Of a DNA stretch of 17,904 nucleotides, positions 8,182-17,039 are shown piece after piece (positions within the stretch are counted from its first letter, which is position 1; every line of letters begins with the position of its first letter). A program made the translations under genes and the position numbers. The stretch comes from Cephalothrix spiralis (taxonomy: Eukaryota > Nemertea > Palaeonemertea > Archinemertea > Cephalotrichidae): contig JAUCNG010377815.1 in assembly GCA_032353305.1 (NCBI GenBank), positions 1 to 17,904 of the forward strand, in the 5' to 3' direction. Under the pieces are notes generated by a model. That model was given only the letters and a program-made list of their open reading frames with translations, had not been told where the DNA came from and searched no databases.

Positions 8182-9667
8182 AAGTATAGATACAAGTTAT
8201 TGAAACTTCGATTAACTTTTTATCCCTACACAAATACACAAATACATATTTGGAGAGGTATTATTTTAAATATGAACTTGGTGTGACGCTGCGATGGACC
8301 TTGTTCCTAATCACGGTTACATATTGAACTGAATATCTTAAGATTTGAGGAATCAGAGACGTGAACAAGTATAGCACCAAAATAATATAACCGCCACCAA
8401 GTTTCAATCAACCTTGACAGACGGGTTTGATGCAACCGTAGTGATGATGGAAAGGGGTTTAAGTAGCTTAAAGATAGTACAGGTGAGATCGAGACCTTTT
8501 TCGTATCCAATATGATTCGCTTACAATGGTCTATTAAAAATGTAGATAATATACTTCATTTAGCCACATGATCCAATTTACACGGCTGTAATGTAAACAA
8601 CCAGTACATCTTACCGGAATGTCAGCCAGATGTAGAGTTAACTCATCCATGATAATGATCATGCATTTTTCAACGTAACACGATACTCCACATGAATCTG
8701 AAAACACCTGCATATATATATATTCTTCCGTATGCGAAAGGTATATTAGGTTATATTAGTGCTCGATTCTCCCTTTCCATCATGACCTTTGATGCAACAC
8801 ATCAGGAAGCTAACCACGACTGTCAAGGAAGGAATCTTTTTAAAGCGGGAAAATTCATAGAATTTATCATAGAGAAGTAGAATACAAATTAAAAAAACCA
8901 TTTTACATGATAGAATTTCCATAAAATGGAAGCAAAGCGGGAGCCTATTAGAGGCCAATCTGCACCAACACACCAAAATTAGTTTGAGCCTATCTAACCC
9001 ATAATTTAAATCTCACGAATAAAATACGTTCCCGCTGATCGGAGGTGAACGTAGATACTAAACGAGTTCTCTTTCGACTTTTTCAAAATCACCATGTTTT
9101 AGATTCGCAACTACCTTGGGTAGAAATATATTTTTTGTGTCATAGAAAGGTATTGAATAGGCTAGTTTATAAAAAATTAAGGTATGTGACCGAAAATATC
9201 AGAAGTCCCATTAACATTCTCCATTGAAACTACGTATCTCCAGGATCGACAATGTTCCGCCATGTTTGCATTGGCTCAATGGCTTACCGATGAAAAAAAC
9301 AATAGATTTGAATTGATAAGAATTCTTTTAAAACGTTAGATTTCACGGAGCTAACGGAAAACAATAAACGCATTCTTTATCAAAACAATAAACGTATTGT
9401 TTATCACACACTTATCTTTGGTCACACATCTGAATTCTTTAATTCTAGTATCGTTGCAACTTGCAAGGGTAAAGACTAAGTCTCCATCGATTTTCTTTAA
9501 CGGTTTAGAATGTTAATTATTTAAAGCTAGTGATCTACATCTCATATGCATAATTGTAAAGTATTCATGTTTAACCATGATTTACAAGCTACTAAAGAAA
9601 AAGTTAACAACAAAACTCGGGCGGGCTTGCTTGCAGTGTACATCAATTAACAATTTAGTCATAAATA
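8182..9667. other. AT-rich intergenic stretch without a recognised gene
   Basis: Several 60-76 codon frames occur on both strands but none shows domain, splice or compositional support. One 24-bp tandem duplication (9358-9405) is the only clear repeat. Confidence 0.6.
9358..9405. repeat. 24-bp tandem duplication
   Basis: Two adjacent copies of AAAACAATAAACGYATTSTT plus TATC differ at two sites. Confidence 0.85.
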
Positions 9668-10288
9668 CAGTCCTTGTACCAGTTTCGACTATGTACCAGA
9701 TAAGAACAACCACGTGATTTTTTCGTAAAATAAAGTAAATTAAATTCACAGATTAACATAGAAATATCAACTAAATATTTATCTTTTATGATTGCCTAAT
9801 TTTTGACGATGTAATCATTTTTATATCTTATATGATATTTTCATATCCAACGGCAATCCGCCATTTTGAAAATAGCCGGAATCAGTAATGTTTAAACTCC
9901 ATCACTCTTTTCGACGATGTCACATGCTTTTTGTGGACATTTTTGATGGGTTTTTTTTGTGTCAGTAATATAACTTTACGTGTGATAAAACATTTTGATA
10001 GGCAAAAATCGATTTTATTTGCATTTGTTTTGATGTTTTATTAAAAGTAAGGGAACAAAATCGGCCATTAGCCGGAATTAGGAATGAAAGTCGTAATTGG
10101 AAAAAAATGGCTGTCGGTAAAAACGTCTGATTTCTGCCGTTGTCAATTTTTTCAGCTTTACATGTATATTATTTAAAGGTCAGTATTTGTAGCATGCAAT
10201 AAAAATAGAAAAAAAATATTATCTCTGTTTAAAGTCAGATTTTTTGTACCCAGACTGCCAGTTCTCCATAACTGGTACAAGGACTGTA
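9666..10288. mobile_element. Mariner-like non-autonomous element, 619 bp, TA duplication
   Basis: CAGTCCTTGTACCAGTT begins the element at 9668 and its exact reverse complement ends it at 10286. Each end is bordered by TA (9666-9667 and 10287-10288), the classic Tc1/mariner target duplication. The interior is AT-rich and has no transposase frame or recognisable DDD/DDE motif, so mobility would need a transposase supplied in trans. Two internal GCCGGAAT-type words (near 9875 and 10070) hint at inner repetition. It lies just beyond the CWH43 stop and could be included in that gene's 3' end. Confidence 0.85.
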
Positions 10289-10295
10289 AATAATT

Positions 10296-10435
10296 CAGTA
10301 CAAGAGAGCCAGAGAGAGCACTTATTAAATACTATGATGATAATAATACTACATAAATCGGAGAAAATGTTCCAGCACAAGAGTGTACTCTTTGTTTACT
10401 ATGATGATAATTAATGCTACGTAAATCCTAATTGC
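10296..10435. repeat. Diverged tandem duplication of about 70 bp
   Basis: CAGTACAAGAG and ACTATGATGATAATAATACT with TACATAAATC (10296-10360) recur as CAGCACAAGAG and ACTATGATGATAATTAATGC with TACGTAAATC (10373-10428). Small indels separate the copies. Confidence 0.7.
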
Positions 10436-10569
10436 AATGATTCTGGAATGTTGTAAAAAATGCACATATCAGATTTAACTTGGAGTCTGAATAAATATTA
10501 CGGTATGATACACATCAAAACAATTATAAATTTTTTAAGTTAAAAACGGTTTCTTGTGTTATAACACAA

Positions 10570-10648
10570 TTAAACAAAATATTTTGGAGTATCCATGTGG
10601 AACTGATGATCAGATGATGAATAATGACCGGAGCGATATGACCCAAAT
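10570..10648 (-). CDS. CWH43: CWH43 / PGAP2-interacting protein, last coding exon
   Basis: The exon follows a TTTTATTTTCAG acceptor. Its first base completes an AGA Arg codon with the preceding exon, and 25 residues follow before a TAA stop at 10570-10572. It begins FGSYRSGH and ends FHMDTPKYFV. As remembered, the vertebrate protein ends with the closely similar FHMNTPKYF after RFGSYKEGH, so this is the conserved C-terminal tail of the family. The exon has no ATG-initiated frame of its own and is easily missed; an overlapping - strand frame starting at 10715 is in the wrong phase. Confidence 0.93.
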
Positions 10649-10878
10649 CTGAAAATAAAATATGAAATGGGTAAGTGCAATTTGGCCAGTAGTAAAATAG
10701 AAACACAAAAAGCATCGAATTTTAGATTTTTAAATGTTAATCTTCAAAATATTGACTTCTGCGTGTGCATAATTGAACAAAAATATTTTTTTTGTTTTAA
10801 TTTAATTTTTTCGGGGCCAAATAGCCTATAAAGCCTCGATATAGCCTAAAAATTAAAACTAAAATGATTTTTTTTGTT

Positions 10879-11432
10879 TTAACTCTTTCGTTGCCAGGCC
10901 TATTTTGAATAAATCGTTCAATATGACCTAGTATTTTTGAACAGCTTAGATCTTGGGCTTTTTTGTTGTATGCATGACAAAACATTTCACGCACTTTAAG
11001 GCTTCAAGGCAAGGGAGTGACAAAATTTCGTCAAGAAACAGCGAAATTCTGACATTTTGCCGGATGTTTTGGCCAAGTGTCAGGTTTCCCAATTGTCGAG
11101 GTCCAATTTTATGATATCCCTCGAAGCAATGAACCAAGAGGTTCATTATGGTTATAGACTATTTTTTTAATCTACTAACAATGCCCCAATGTCAAAAAAC
11201 AAAAAAGATTGCAAAAATCCACTAAAAAAATAAAAATGCCCACCCCAGCCACAGATCAAGTGTGCGACTCCAATACACCATTATGATTCGCAGTGAACTC
11301 AGCTTTCACGTGCTGTAATCGGATTTCAAAAATTCTTACTAAAAGTTGGTAAAAAATGCAAAATACTAAATCGGGTGCAGGGATTTTTTTCGCCGACTCA
11401 TATACGGGTCGCGTCGCTGGCGAAAGAGTTAA
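10879..11432. mobile_element. piggyBac-like non-autonomous element with TTAA target duplication
   Basis: TTAA at 10879-10882 and 11429-11432 flanks a 546-bp body. The body starts CTCTTTCGTTGCCAG and, read from the other end, CTCTTTCGCCAGCGA, so the inverted ends match except for a 2-bp indel. A TTAA duplication with pyrimidine-rich C-starting ends is characteristic of the piggyBac superfamily. There is no transposase frame; the 65-66 codon - strand frames inside are unremarkable. A further TTAACTCTTT at 11447-11456 lies just outside the right end and may be a remnant of a related end. Confidence 0.8.
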
Positions 11433-11910
11433 TTACAGTTGTCAGTTAACTCTTTTTAATCTGATTAAATATACATTAGTTCAGATCAGTTCTAATTATT
11501 GTTCACAATTATGTCCCCCTGAGAATTGAGATGAGGTCAAGGCCAATGACTTCCCCAGTGAATGATTTACCCGAGGAAAGCGTGGTCTTCTTCCGAATAC
11601 AACAGATTTGGTGCATATCGGGAGCTGCTACGATGATTCTCCCGTAAAACCTCTGGTTTCATTTTCCCCAGCCTAAATCCAATTATAAATCGAGAGAATG
11701 TTACTTTCCTCTTAAATTGAAATTGTGAATATTCCCAGAACTTTTTATTAATTACTAAACTGATTATTATGTGAATAGAATAGTGGATTGAATATAAGCA
11801 ACTTAATTAAAGAAAGAAATTTTGTTCAATTGGGGAAATTAATGTAGCAAACTCGTCACTCGTCTTAATGCGCAATATTTGAAAAGGTTGCGCAAAGGCA
11901 GGTTACACCC

Positions 11911-11957
11911 GACCGGGACACATAAGACCCGGAACACATCGGACCCGGGATACAATT
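11911..11957. repeat. Three-copy 15-16 bp GACCCGGGACACAT repeat
   Basis: Units start at 11911, 11926 and 11942 (GACCGGGACACATAA, GACCCGGAACACATCG, GACCCGGGATACAATT). A fourth, weaker echo (GGATCGGGGA) follows. The GC-rich repeat stands out in an AT-rich intron. Confidence 0.7.
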
Positions 11958-12190
11958 AACGGATCGGGGATTTGCACAAAATTTCCTTTATTTGAAACAG
12001 AAATCTGAGATATCGCATAATCAAGTCACACTATGACGACATCTAACTATTGAATATTTTATTGGGACACCCTGTATAGTATAAAAAAAATCTGGTGCCT
12101 AGCAGATGTTTCTTCAACTTTCTTGCCTAATGTCGTAAGGCATTCATGTCCTTTTTGACACATTTTCGGATTAGACTAGATTTTAGGCAG

Positions 12191-12494
12191 TTAGGCCTTT
12201 TTTTAAATTACTTGGTTTACGGACAAACTTTTCATAAAATCCCGCCGGCGGCAGTAAAAAAAATGTTAAAGATGTCTTAATTATTTCCATTTTTCAGACG
12301 TTTTTTTCATTCGACGTCTAAAAATGTCAGTCGGTAAAATTTTATTTTTTATTTTTATTATTTCCATTTTACCGACGTTTTTTTCTTCATTTGACGACTG
12401 AAAATTCTGTCGGCGGTAAAAATATTATATATTGGTTTCTGAAAATGTCCGTCGGCGGCGGTAAAAAAACCAAGTAATTTAAAAAAAGGCCTTA
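12191..12494. mobile_element. GGCC-ended MITE with CCGCCGGCGG core, full copy
   Basis: The 26-bp ends at 12193-12218 and 12467-12492 are perfect reverse complements, including GGCCTTTTTTT and AAATTACTTGGTTT. TTA borders both sides (12191-12193 and 12492-12494), a likely 3-bp or TA-type target duplication; AGGCCT is itself palindromic so the exact boundary is ambiguous. Each arm carries a CG-rich block near its end (CCGCCGGCGGCAG, and CGTCGGCGGCGG) followed by an A run. The middle contains an internal duplication (CCATTTTnCnGACGTTTTTTT at about 12287 and 12363). No coding capacity. A second partial copy lies at 15651. Confidence 0.85.
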
Positions 12495-12648
12495 CTCGCT
12501 CCGATATAAATTGATTGAATTGCGTGGAAAAACGAACTATTATGAGTTTTTGTGTGATTTAGAACTAAATACATTGTAGCTCTTCAGGCTGGGTAAAATC
12601 AGCTGATTACTCAATAAGCATACATGTATAAAAAGAATCGAAACTCAC

Positions 12649-12801
12649 CTTGGGTTAAAATGAAGTCTCTTTTCAACTTTTTTAGGAGCCTTTTCTATTT
12701 TATCGTTATCCTTATAATTAGAGGAGTCAGGAATTTTGAATTTAGCCATTTGTACTTCTGTGTCACTTAAACCACCATGAGTAATTCTGGCATATCCAAG
12801 T
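12649..12801 (-). CDS. CWH43: CWH43 / PGAP2-interacting protein, penultimate coding exon
   Basis: The exon follows a TTTATTCCAG acceptor and ends before GTGAGT. One base completes the preceding Arg codon, 50 codons follow, and two bases remain for the last Arg. It reads [20 protein letters not shown] then FKIP, an acidic/Lys-rich spacer, and [10 protein letters not shown]. The [13 protein letters not shown] strand occupies the place of the EEP-fold SDHxPV motif, but with Thr where the catalytic His would be. Joined to the previous exon it gives GLIRLGYAR, which is uninterrupted in the vertebrate protein as remembered. Confidence 0.95.
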
Positions 12802-14106
12802 CTGGAATAAAGAAGACATTTTGTATGATTCAAAATAATCAGGAATATTTACGCGTTAATACGGAATAACTGCATATCCGCAATCTGAAATCTGCGTTAA
12901 TCTGTAATACCGCAAAAATTAAACGTGGTACTCCGCAGTCAAACCCTAAAAATGCGGGGATTCAAAATAGCGCAAAAACTCAAAACTACATTCCCCATAC
13001 ATGTATACATTAACGCAAATAAGGTAATGCTGCATCTCCACGGTCTTTATACACAAAACATTAATGCGTTAAAGCGGAATACCACAATTAACGCGCCGCA
13101 TCAAACATCGGGAAAATTTGTTTAATCACCATATTCTAGCGGCATATATATTTAGCATAAACGCATATTTGGGGTATGCGACCATAGAAAAGCAATTGCG
13201 ACTGATATATACGTTAATGCGGAATACCGCAAATAACTCAACACAGAGATGCGACGTGGTATTTCACAGCGTTTGGAGTAAGACCGCGGAGATGCGGCGT
13301 TGCGATATTCGGAATTTCCGCATATTTGGGTTAAGACCGGCGTTTTTGCAATTTTCCACAAATTAGGCATCTCCGCATTGATGCGGAATACTGCATATAA
13401 TGCAACACCGCAACGTCGCATGTGGAATAATACATAGCCATATCTCTTACCCCAAATACGCGGAGAAGATTTAGAACCGCATATAACGTAAAGCCGAAGT
13501 CTTACCCCATGCTTAATATCTCGAATAATGAAACGCCGCATCTCCGCAAAGAGTTAATATATCAGCATCTCAGCAGTCCCATAATCTGCGTTAATCCGGA
13601 ATACAGCAACACAGTACCACCGTAGCTCAGTCTTACCGCTGCGGAGATTCAGAATACTGCAAATAACGCAATTAATGTCCGTATCCCCGCAAAATCCCCA
13701 AATATGCGTTAATGCGGAATACCGCAAAAAACGCGAGCGCCACATTTAAACAGAGGAAATGTGTTAATACTAAGTATATGCGTACTTGGGGTATGCGACT
13801 CGTTTTAACGCATCGCAGATATACGGCGTTATGTTTTTGCGTTATTTTGTTTGCGTTGTCTGCAGCATTCCGCGAATTGCACTTATAATGAAACACCGCA
13901 TAGCCGTACCCCAAATATGCGTTAATATGGAACACCACAAATAATGTAACGCTGCAGTCTTACCCCAAATATGTGGAATACCGTAAATAACACAACGCCG
14001 CATCTCCGCGTTATCTTCGCTTCACCGCAATCCACGCAGATGGTTCGAGCAGCAGCGGCAATATAGGCTGTTCAGTTAGCTAAAGGGTTTAATTTAAATA
14101 GTCTAC
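12802..14106 (-). other. CWH43 intron filled by a CG-rich satellite
   Basis: The 1.3-kb intron runs from a GTAGAC donor to TTATTCCAG on the - strand. Nearly all of it (about 12840-14035) is the degenerate CG-rich repeat described separately. Confidence 0.85.
12840..14035. repeat. Degenerate CG-rich satellite with units in both orientations
   Basis: A unit of roughly 55-65 bp recurs, built from GCGTTAATGCGGAATACCGC, AAATAACGCAACGCCGCATC, TCCGCAG and TCTTACCCCAAATAT. Clear forward copies lie near 13375-13460, 13580-13625, 13690-13740, 13900-13955 and 13955-14010. The complementary word CGCATATTTGGGGTA appears near 13164 and variants near 13319 and 13785, so orientation switches within the block. 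CpG is frequent against an AT-rich surrounding. Stop-poor frames of up to 129 codons across this block arise from the repeat, not from a gene. Confidence 0.85.
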
Positions 14107-14256
14107 CTTATTAAGCCTTTGTACATGATATATTCACACCACCGCCCTTTATCCGTACTATCGATGTCCTTAGCTCCTCCATATCCTGTTAATTTTTTGT
14201 AATCTCGACTACCAGGGGCGGATGTAACATAACCAAGGAAGACAGCAGGGTTTTTA
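14107..14256 (-). CDS. CWH43: CWH43 / PGAP2-interacting protein, EEP-like domain exon
   Basis: The exon follows CTTTGATTTCAG and ends before GTAGAC. One base completes a Cys codon, 49 codons follow, and two bases are carried to the next exon. It encodes [20 protein letters not shown], then a Gly/Lys stretch, [20 protein letters not shown] and [16 protein letters not shown] sits where EEP nucleases carry the GDFN strand; Asp and Asn are replaced by Tyr and Thr, as they also are in the vertebrate protein as I remember it. [10 protein letters not shown] matches the following D/E-Y-I strand of the fold. The Met-initiated frame starting at 14303 runs through the intron and is not the true start. 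Confidence 0.96.
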
Positions 14257-14477
14257 CTGAAATCAAAGGATAAAAAATAATTCACAAGGGGTCTAAAATA
14301 CACATCGGACGTTATCGCGCTCGATTGACTACCGCTTTCGCACTTATCATCCTGTTATTACCACTGACGTCTGATTTATATGAAATAATATACCAAATTG
14401 GTGATTATATTGATATTATCGCCATCTTAATACCATAAAAAAAGTAAAGCTGGGTTATCATTTTCTTAAACGGATCC

Positions 14478-14481
14478 AAAA
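14478..14481 (-). terminator. Pol III TTTT terminator of tRNA-Pro
   Basis: On the - strand the tRNA 3' end is followed after four bases by TTTT, the minimal RNA polymerase III stop signal. Confidence 0.75.
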
Positions 14482-14485
14482 GCTG

Positions 14486-14557
14486 GGGCTCGTCCGGGAT
14501 TCGAACCCGGGGCCTCTCGCACCCAAAGCGAGAATCATACCCCTAGACCAACGAGCC
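14486..14557 (-). tRNA. tRNA-Pro (anticodon UGG)
   Basis: Seventy-two bases fold into a full cloverleaf. The acceptor stem GGCTCGT/ACGAGCC is perfect, with discriminator C and no encoded CCA. The anticodon stem CTCGC/GCGAG carries loop TTTGGGT with anticodon TGG, decoding CCN proline codons by wobble. The T stem CCGGG/CCCGG has loop TTCGAAT. Internal promoters are intact: A box TGGTCTAGGGG near 14540-14550 and B box GGTTCGAATCC near 14497-14507. It has no intron. It is nearly identical to vertebrate tRNA-Pro(UGG) as remembered. It lies inside an intron of CWH43 on the same strand, so Pol II transcripts of the host gene also pass through it. Confidence 0.98.
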
Positions 14558-15394
14558 GATATAAAAAGCTGAACTTTCTTCAGAATTGGTCATAAAAGCT
14601 GTCTTTCATGTAAATTTCCCAAATCACAGCTGGTCCTATTCAAGTACTTGAATGAATAGTCAACATTATTTGAATAGAAAATCCTTCTTACGTCTATCGA
14701 TTTACTTTTGAACGACTTTATGAGTGATCATGAGTGGTCACAGGGGGGAAATATAGGAAAATGTATTTTCTGATATGAAACAACTATTTAAAACTATCTA
14801 GCTCATAGCAAATAATTAAAAAACAAAAGGCCAAAATTAAATAATTGGCTGGAAAAACGCAGTCAAAGTTGTAAGGAGAGAAAAAGTACATCTATCTATT
14901 GTGTATTCATTGATCTGCAATGTACAACTTTCGGTGTAAGAAAATTATTTTGTACTGTTATTATAAAAATATTTTTAATTTGATCATTCCCGTAGTCTAA
15001 TTGTCTCACAAATGCGAGACAGAAAATCGAGACAGAAAATCGACATGCTCCAGTCGCATTTAAATTTTTTTTTTTGTAAAATTTTCTTTATACAAGAAGG
15101 CTGCCGACACGTTTTTCGTGCAAATGAAGATTGAAAACTCCAAATATTTGTGCATTTTCAATCTAAATGTATTTATTAACATGATTGATGGTATGACAGA
15201 TATATTGTAATTAAGTGAAATTAAAAAAATTTTCTTTCTAATTTGAAGCTTTTTTTTTAGTTTTTCAAAAATAAAAAAATATTATATTTTAAGTGCCGAC
15301 CGACTGCTTTTTTGGGCACAAGATGAAAGTAACCAAACATATTTATGAGTGTGGCCTTAGTAGTATAATCGTATAAGAAATATGTCATTCCTAC

Positions 15395-15536
15395 CAGTTT
15401 CGTAATTCTTCGGACAGAAAATTTGCCTGCAATTCCCGGTCAATTGAATCTCCATCATTGCCCATGTGGGTGACGACAAAATCAACATGTTTCCCATTTA
15501 TATCAATGGTTGCTGTAATAGCTGGAGCCAATTCAC
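15395..15536 (-). CDS. CWH43: CWH43 / PGAP2-interacting protein, EEP-like domain exon (THMG motif)
   Basis: The exon follows an AATTTATAG acceptor and ends before GTAGGA. Two bases complete a Gly codon, 46 codons follow, and two bases are carried on. It encodes ELAPAITATIDINGKHVDFV then VTHMGNDGDSIDRELQANFL and SEELRN. The VDFVVTH strand with its His corresponds to the NTHL-type strand of the EEP fold, and the GEIAPAIT/DFVVTHFGN wording of the vertebrate protein is closely matched. In-frame translation runs straight into a TAG at the splice site, which confirms that the donor must be used. Confidence 0.95.
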
Positions 15537-15580
15537 CTATAAATTAAATAATTACAAATTTAGTATTCAATGATTTTGAA

Positions 15581-15646
15581 CACAAATGTATAATGTATAT
15601 GTCACAAATGTATAATGTATATGTCACAAATGTATAATGTATATGT
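15581..15646. repeat. 22-bp tandem repeat, three exact copies
   Basis: CACAAATGTATAATGTATAT plus GT is repeated at 15581, 15603 and 15625 without any difference, so the expansion is recent or under conversion. It abuts the following GGCC-ended element. Confidence 0.95.
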
Positions 15647-15650
15647 GTAA

Positions 15651-15835
15651 GGCCTTATTTTTTTAATTACTTGGTTTACAGACAAACTTTTCAAAAAATC
15701 CCGCCGGCGGCGGTAAAAAAAATGTTGAAGAAATTTTTAAAAAAAATCCCGCCACCGGCGTTAAAAAAAGAAGAAAAAATAAATAATTTTTTTTTATTAT
15801 TTTCATTTTTTCGGAAATTTTCACCGTCGAAAACA
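15651..15835. mobile_element. GGCC-ended CCGCCGGCGG element, partial second copy
   Basis: The first about 80 bp parallel the full copy at 12194: GGCC, T run, AATTACTTGGTTTAC, GACAAACTTTTCA, ATCCCGCCGGCGGCGG and an A run before ATGTTGAAG. A second CG-rich block (CCCGCCACCGGCG) and A/T runs follow. The other inverted end was not found, so the copy is truncated or badly decayed. Confidence 0.8.
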
Positions 15836-16242
15836 GATTCATAAATTTGATTGGAGAGAGTCAATGCCTAATGCTATATATATGCGATTTCCATCCCGAT
15901 AGCATTTTCTCGTCTTTTCCCATCTCCAATAGCATTTTTTCGATTTTCCGTTTCCAATAGCAATATTGATATCTCCGGACTCCGGAGGCCATAGCGAGCG
16001 CTGCGGAAGGAGTATCCAGGAGCATGGAAGCCATTCTTAGAAATTCTCATTTTTTAAAAGTTTGCTATTCAAGTTTTAAAGGAGGGCCCAGGGAAATTCC
16101 GAAAATTTAAGGGACTTTGCGTCTCCGGTAAGAGGCAATTGACTCCGGTAACCCGCAATGATAATAAAAATTCGGGACACAGGTGTCTCCTGGCTTTGGC
16201 ACAACTCAGGACTTCATCCTTGTAAAGTTGTTTAATATCACA

Positions 16243-16824
16243 CCACGTATAACAATCTACGTCAAAAAGTCTAACGGCTGCGGGCACGAAATCTGCCAGT
16301 AGGAATCATTACCTCACCCAAAGGGTTAATACCTGCAGTGAAAATTAAAATCAAACATTCAGTGGATTTTAAGATTGCGCATGCGCTGTTCAACTCTCGC
16401 TCCGCGCATGCGCAAATCAAAAAAACTAACACCGGATTAATGTAGGTTCGGATAATGTTTTTATCTATTGGTAAAACATTTATATAGCCTAAAAACAATA
16501 TTTGCCGAGAAAATCCGAGTCCAAATATAGGACATTAGAACCACCGATATATCAGTAATGGCTGGGTTTAGGCTTTATAAATCTATTACCAACAGTTAGA
16601 AACATGACCCTAACATACATGAATACGATGTTACGTTTTCGATTCACGCACGCGCAGTGCGAAATCTAAACAGCGCATGCGCAGATCACAAAATACACTG
16701 AAAGTTGGATTTAAATTTTCACTGCAGGTATTAACCCTTAGGGTGAGCTAGGTATCGATTCCCAATCGTGGATTCCGTGCCCGCAGCGCGTCAGACTCTT
16801 TTACATAGATTGTCATACGTGACA
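16243..16824. mobile_element. Long-TIR (about 200 bp) non-autonomous element
   Basis: Left 16243-16450 and right 16600-16824 are imperfect reverse complements along about 200 bp. Matching blocks include CACGTAT, ACAATCTA, GCTGCGGGCACG, AGGGTTAATACCTGCAGTGA and GCGCATGCGCTGTT. The middle (about 150 bp) is AT-rich. The long arms would form a large hairpin. No transposase frame is present; the - strand frames of 72 and 75 codons are by-products. End duplications were not resolved. Confidence 0.8.
16376..16683. promoter_or_regulatory. NRF1-like GCGCATGCGC palindromes within the long-TIR element
   Basis: TGCGCATGCGC occurs at 16376-16386, GCGCATGCGCA at 16404-16414 and again at 16673-16683; a weaker ACGCGCAGTGCG block is near 16650. 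GCGCATGCGC matches the established consensus for the transcription factor NRF1. Binding in this genome is inference; the words may simply be element sequence. Confidence 0.45.
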
Positions 16825-17039
16825 CACCAAAGAGAGCAGGCACATGCATATATATAATAAGTGTGATAAATAGCGTACTTATAGGTATGAAATTTGATTA
16901 AAAAATATACCATAGAGCTATTATGATTGGGTTTTCATCTGGAAATGTGAATACAAATTATGCAAATTGAAAAATATTTTCAAAATAATGATAAGCTCCC
17001 GGAAGTTACTTCTAAATAAGATCGAAAAGTGTTACATAC

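Larger units (their letters stand above)
3038..10569. other. Intergenic region between convergent ING and CWH43 genes
   Basis: About 7.5 kb separates the ING stop from the CWH43 stop. I find no conserved protein frame on either strand. The sequence is AT-rich and is occupied by the inverted-repeat elements and short arrays listed separately. Both 3' untranslated regions must lie in here, but no poly(A) signal could be assigned with confidence; the nearest AATAAA on the CWH43 strand is several hundred bases past its stop, near 10036 and 10013. Confidence 0.7.
10649..12648 (-). other. CWH43 intron, about 2.0 kb
   Basis: The intron begins GTGAGT on the - strand and ends TTTTCAG. It houses the TTAA-flanked element (10883-11428), a three-copy CCCGG repeat (11911-11957) and the GGCC-ended element (12194-12491). 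The rest is AT-rich with no further exon needed, because the flanking phases already match. Confidence 0.85.
14257..15394 (-). other. CWH43 intron containing a tRNA gene
   Basis: The intron runs from GTAGGA (15394) to TTTCAG (14257) on the - strand. Besides the tRNA-Pro gene it contains a 13-bp tandem pair GAGACAGAAAATC (15016-15041) and AT-rich sequence with poly-T tracts. No other feature is visible. Confidence 0.85.
15537..17039 (-). other. CWH43 intron with arrays and transposable elements
   Basis: The 1.5-kb intron runs from GTATGT to AATTTATAG on the - strand. It holds a 22-bp triplicate (15581-15646), a partial GGCC-ended element (15651 to about 15835), a set of AATAGCATTTT/TCTCC words at about 15895-15970, and the long-TIR element at 16243-16824. 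Confidence 0.85.

Noticed and set aside
10524-10715. 63-codon - strand frame overlapping the CWH43 last exon
   Set aside because: It is in a different phase and runs across the acceptor; the spliced frame ending at 10570 carries the conserved tail.
13152-13541. The longest open frame in the window (129 codons, - strand), and its neighbours at 13554-13938
   Set aside because: They lie wholly in the CG-rich satellite, and their proteins repeat YxVFxINAYLG-like words produced by the repeat unit. No domain or splice logic is present.
14030-14062. GGTTCGAGCAG as a second tRNA or SINE B box
   Set aside because: No A box or pairing stems lie at tRNA distance on the same strand.
16069-16498. Two - strand frames (72 and 75 codons)
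   Set aside because: They overlap each other and the left arm of the long-TIR element and show no domain.
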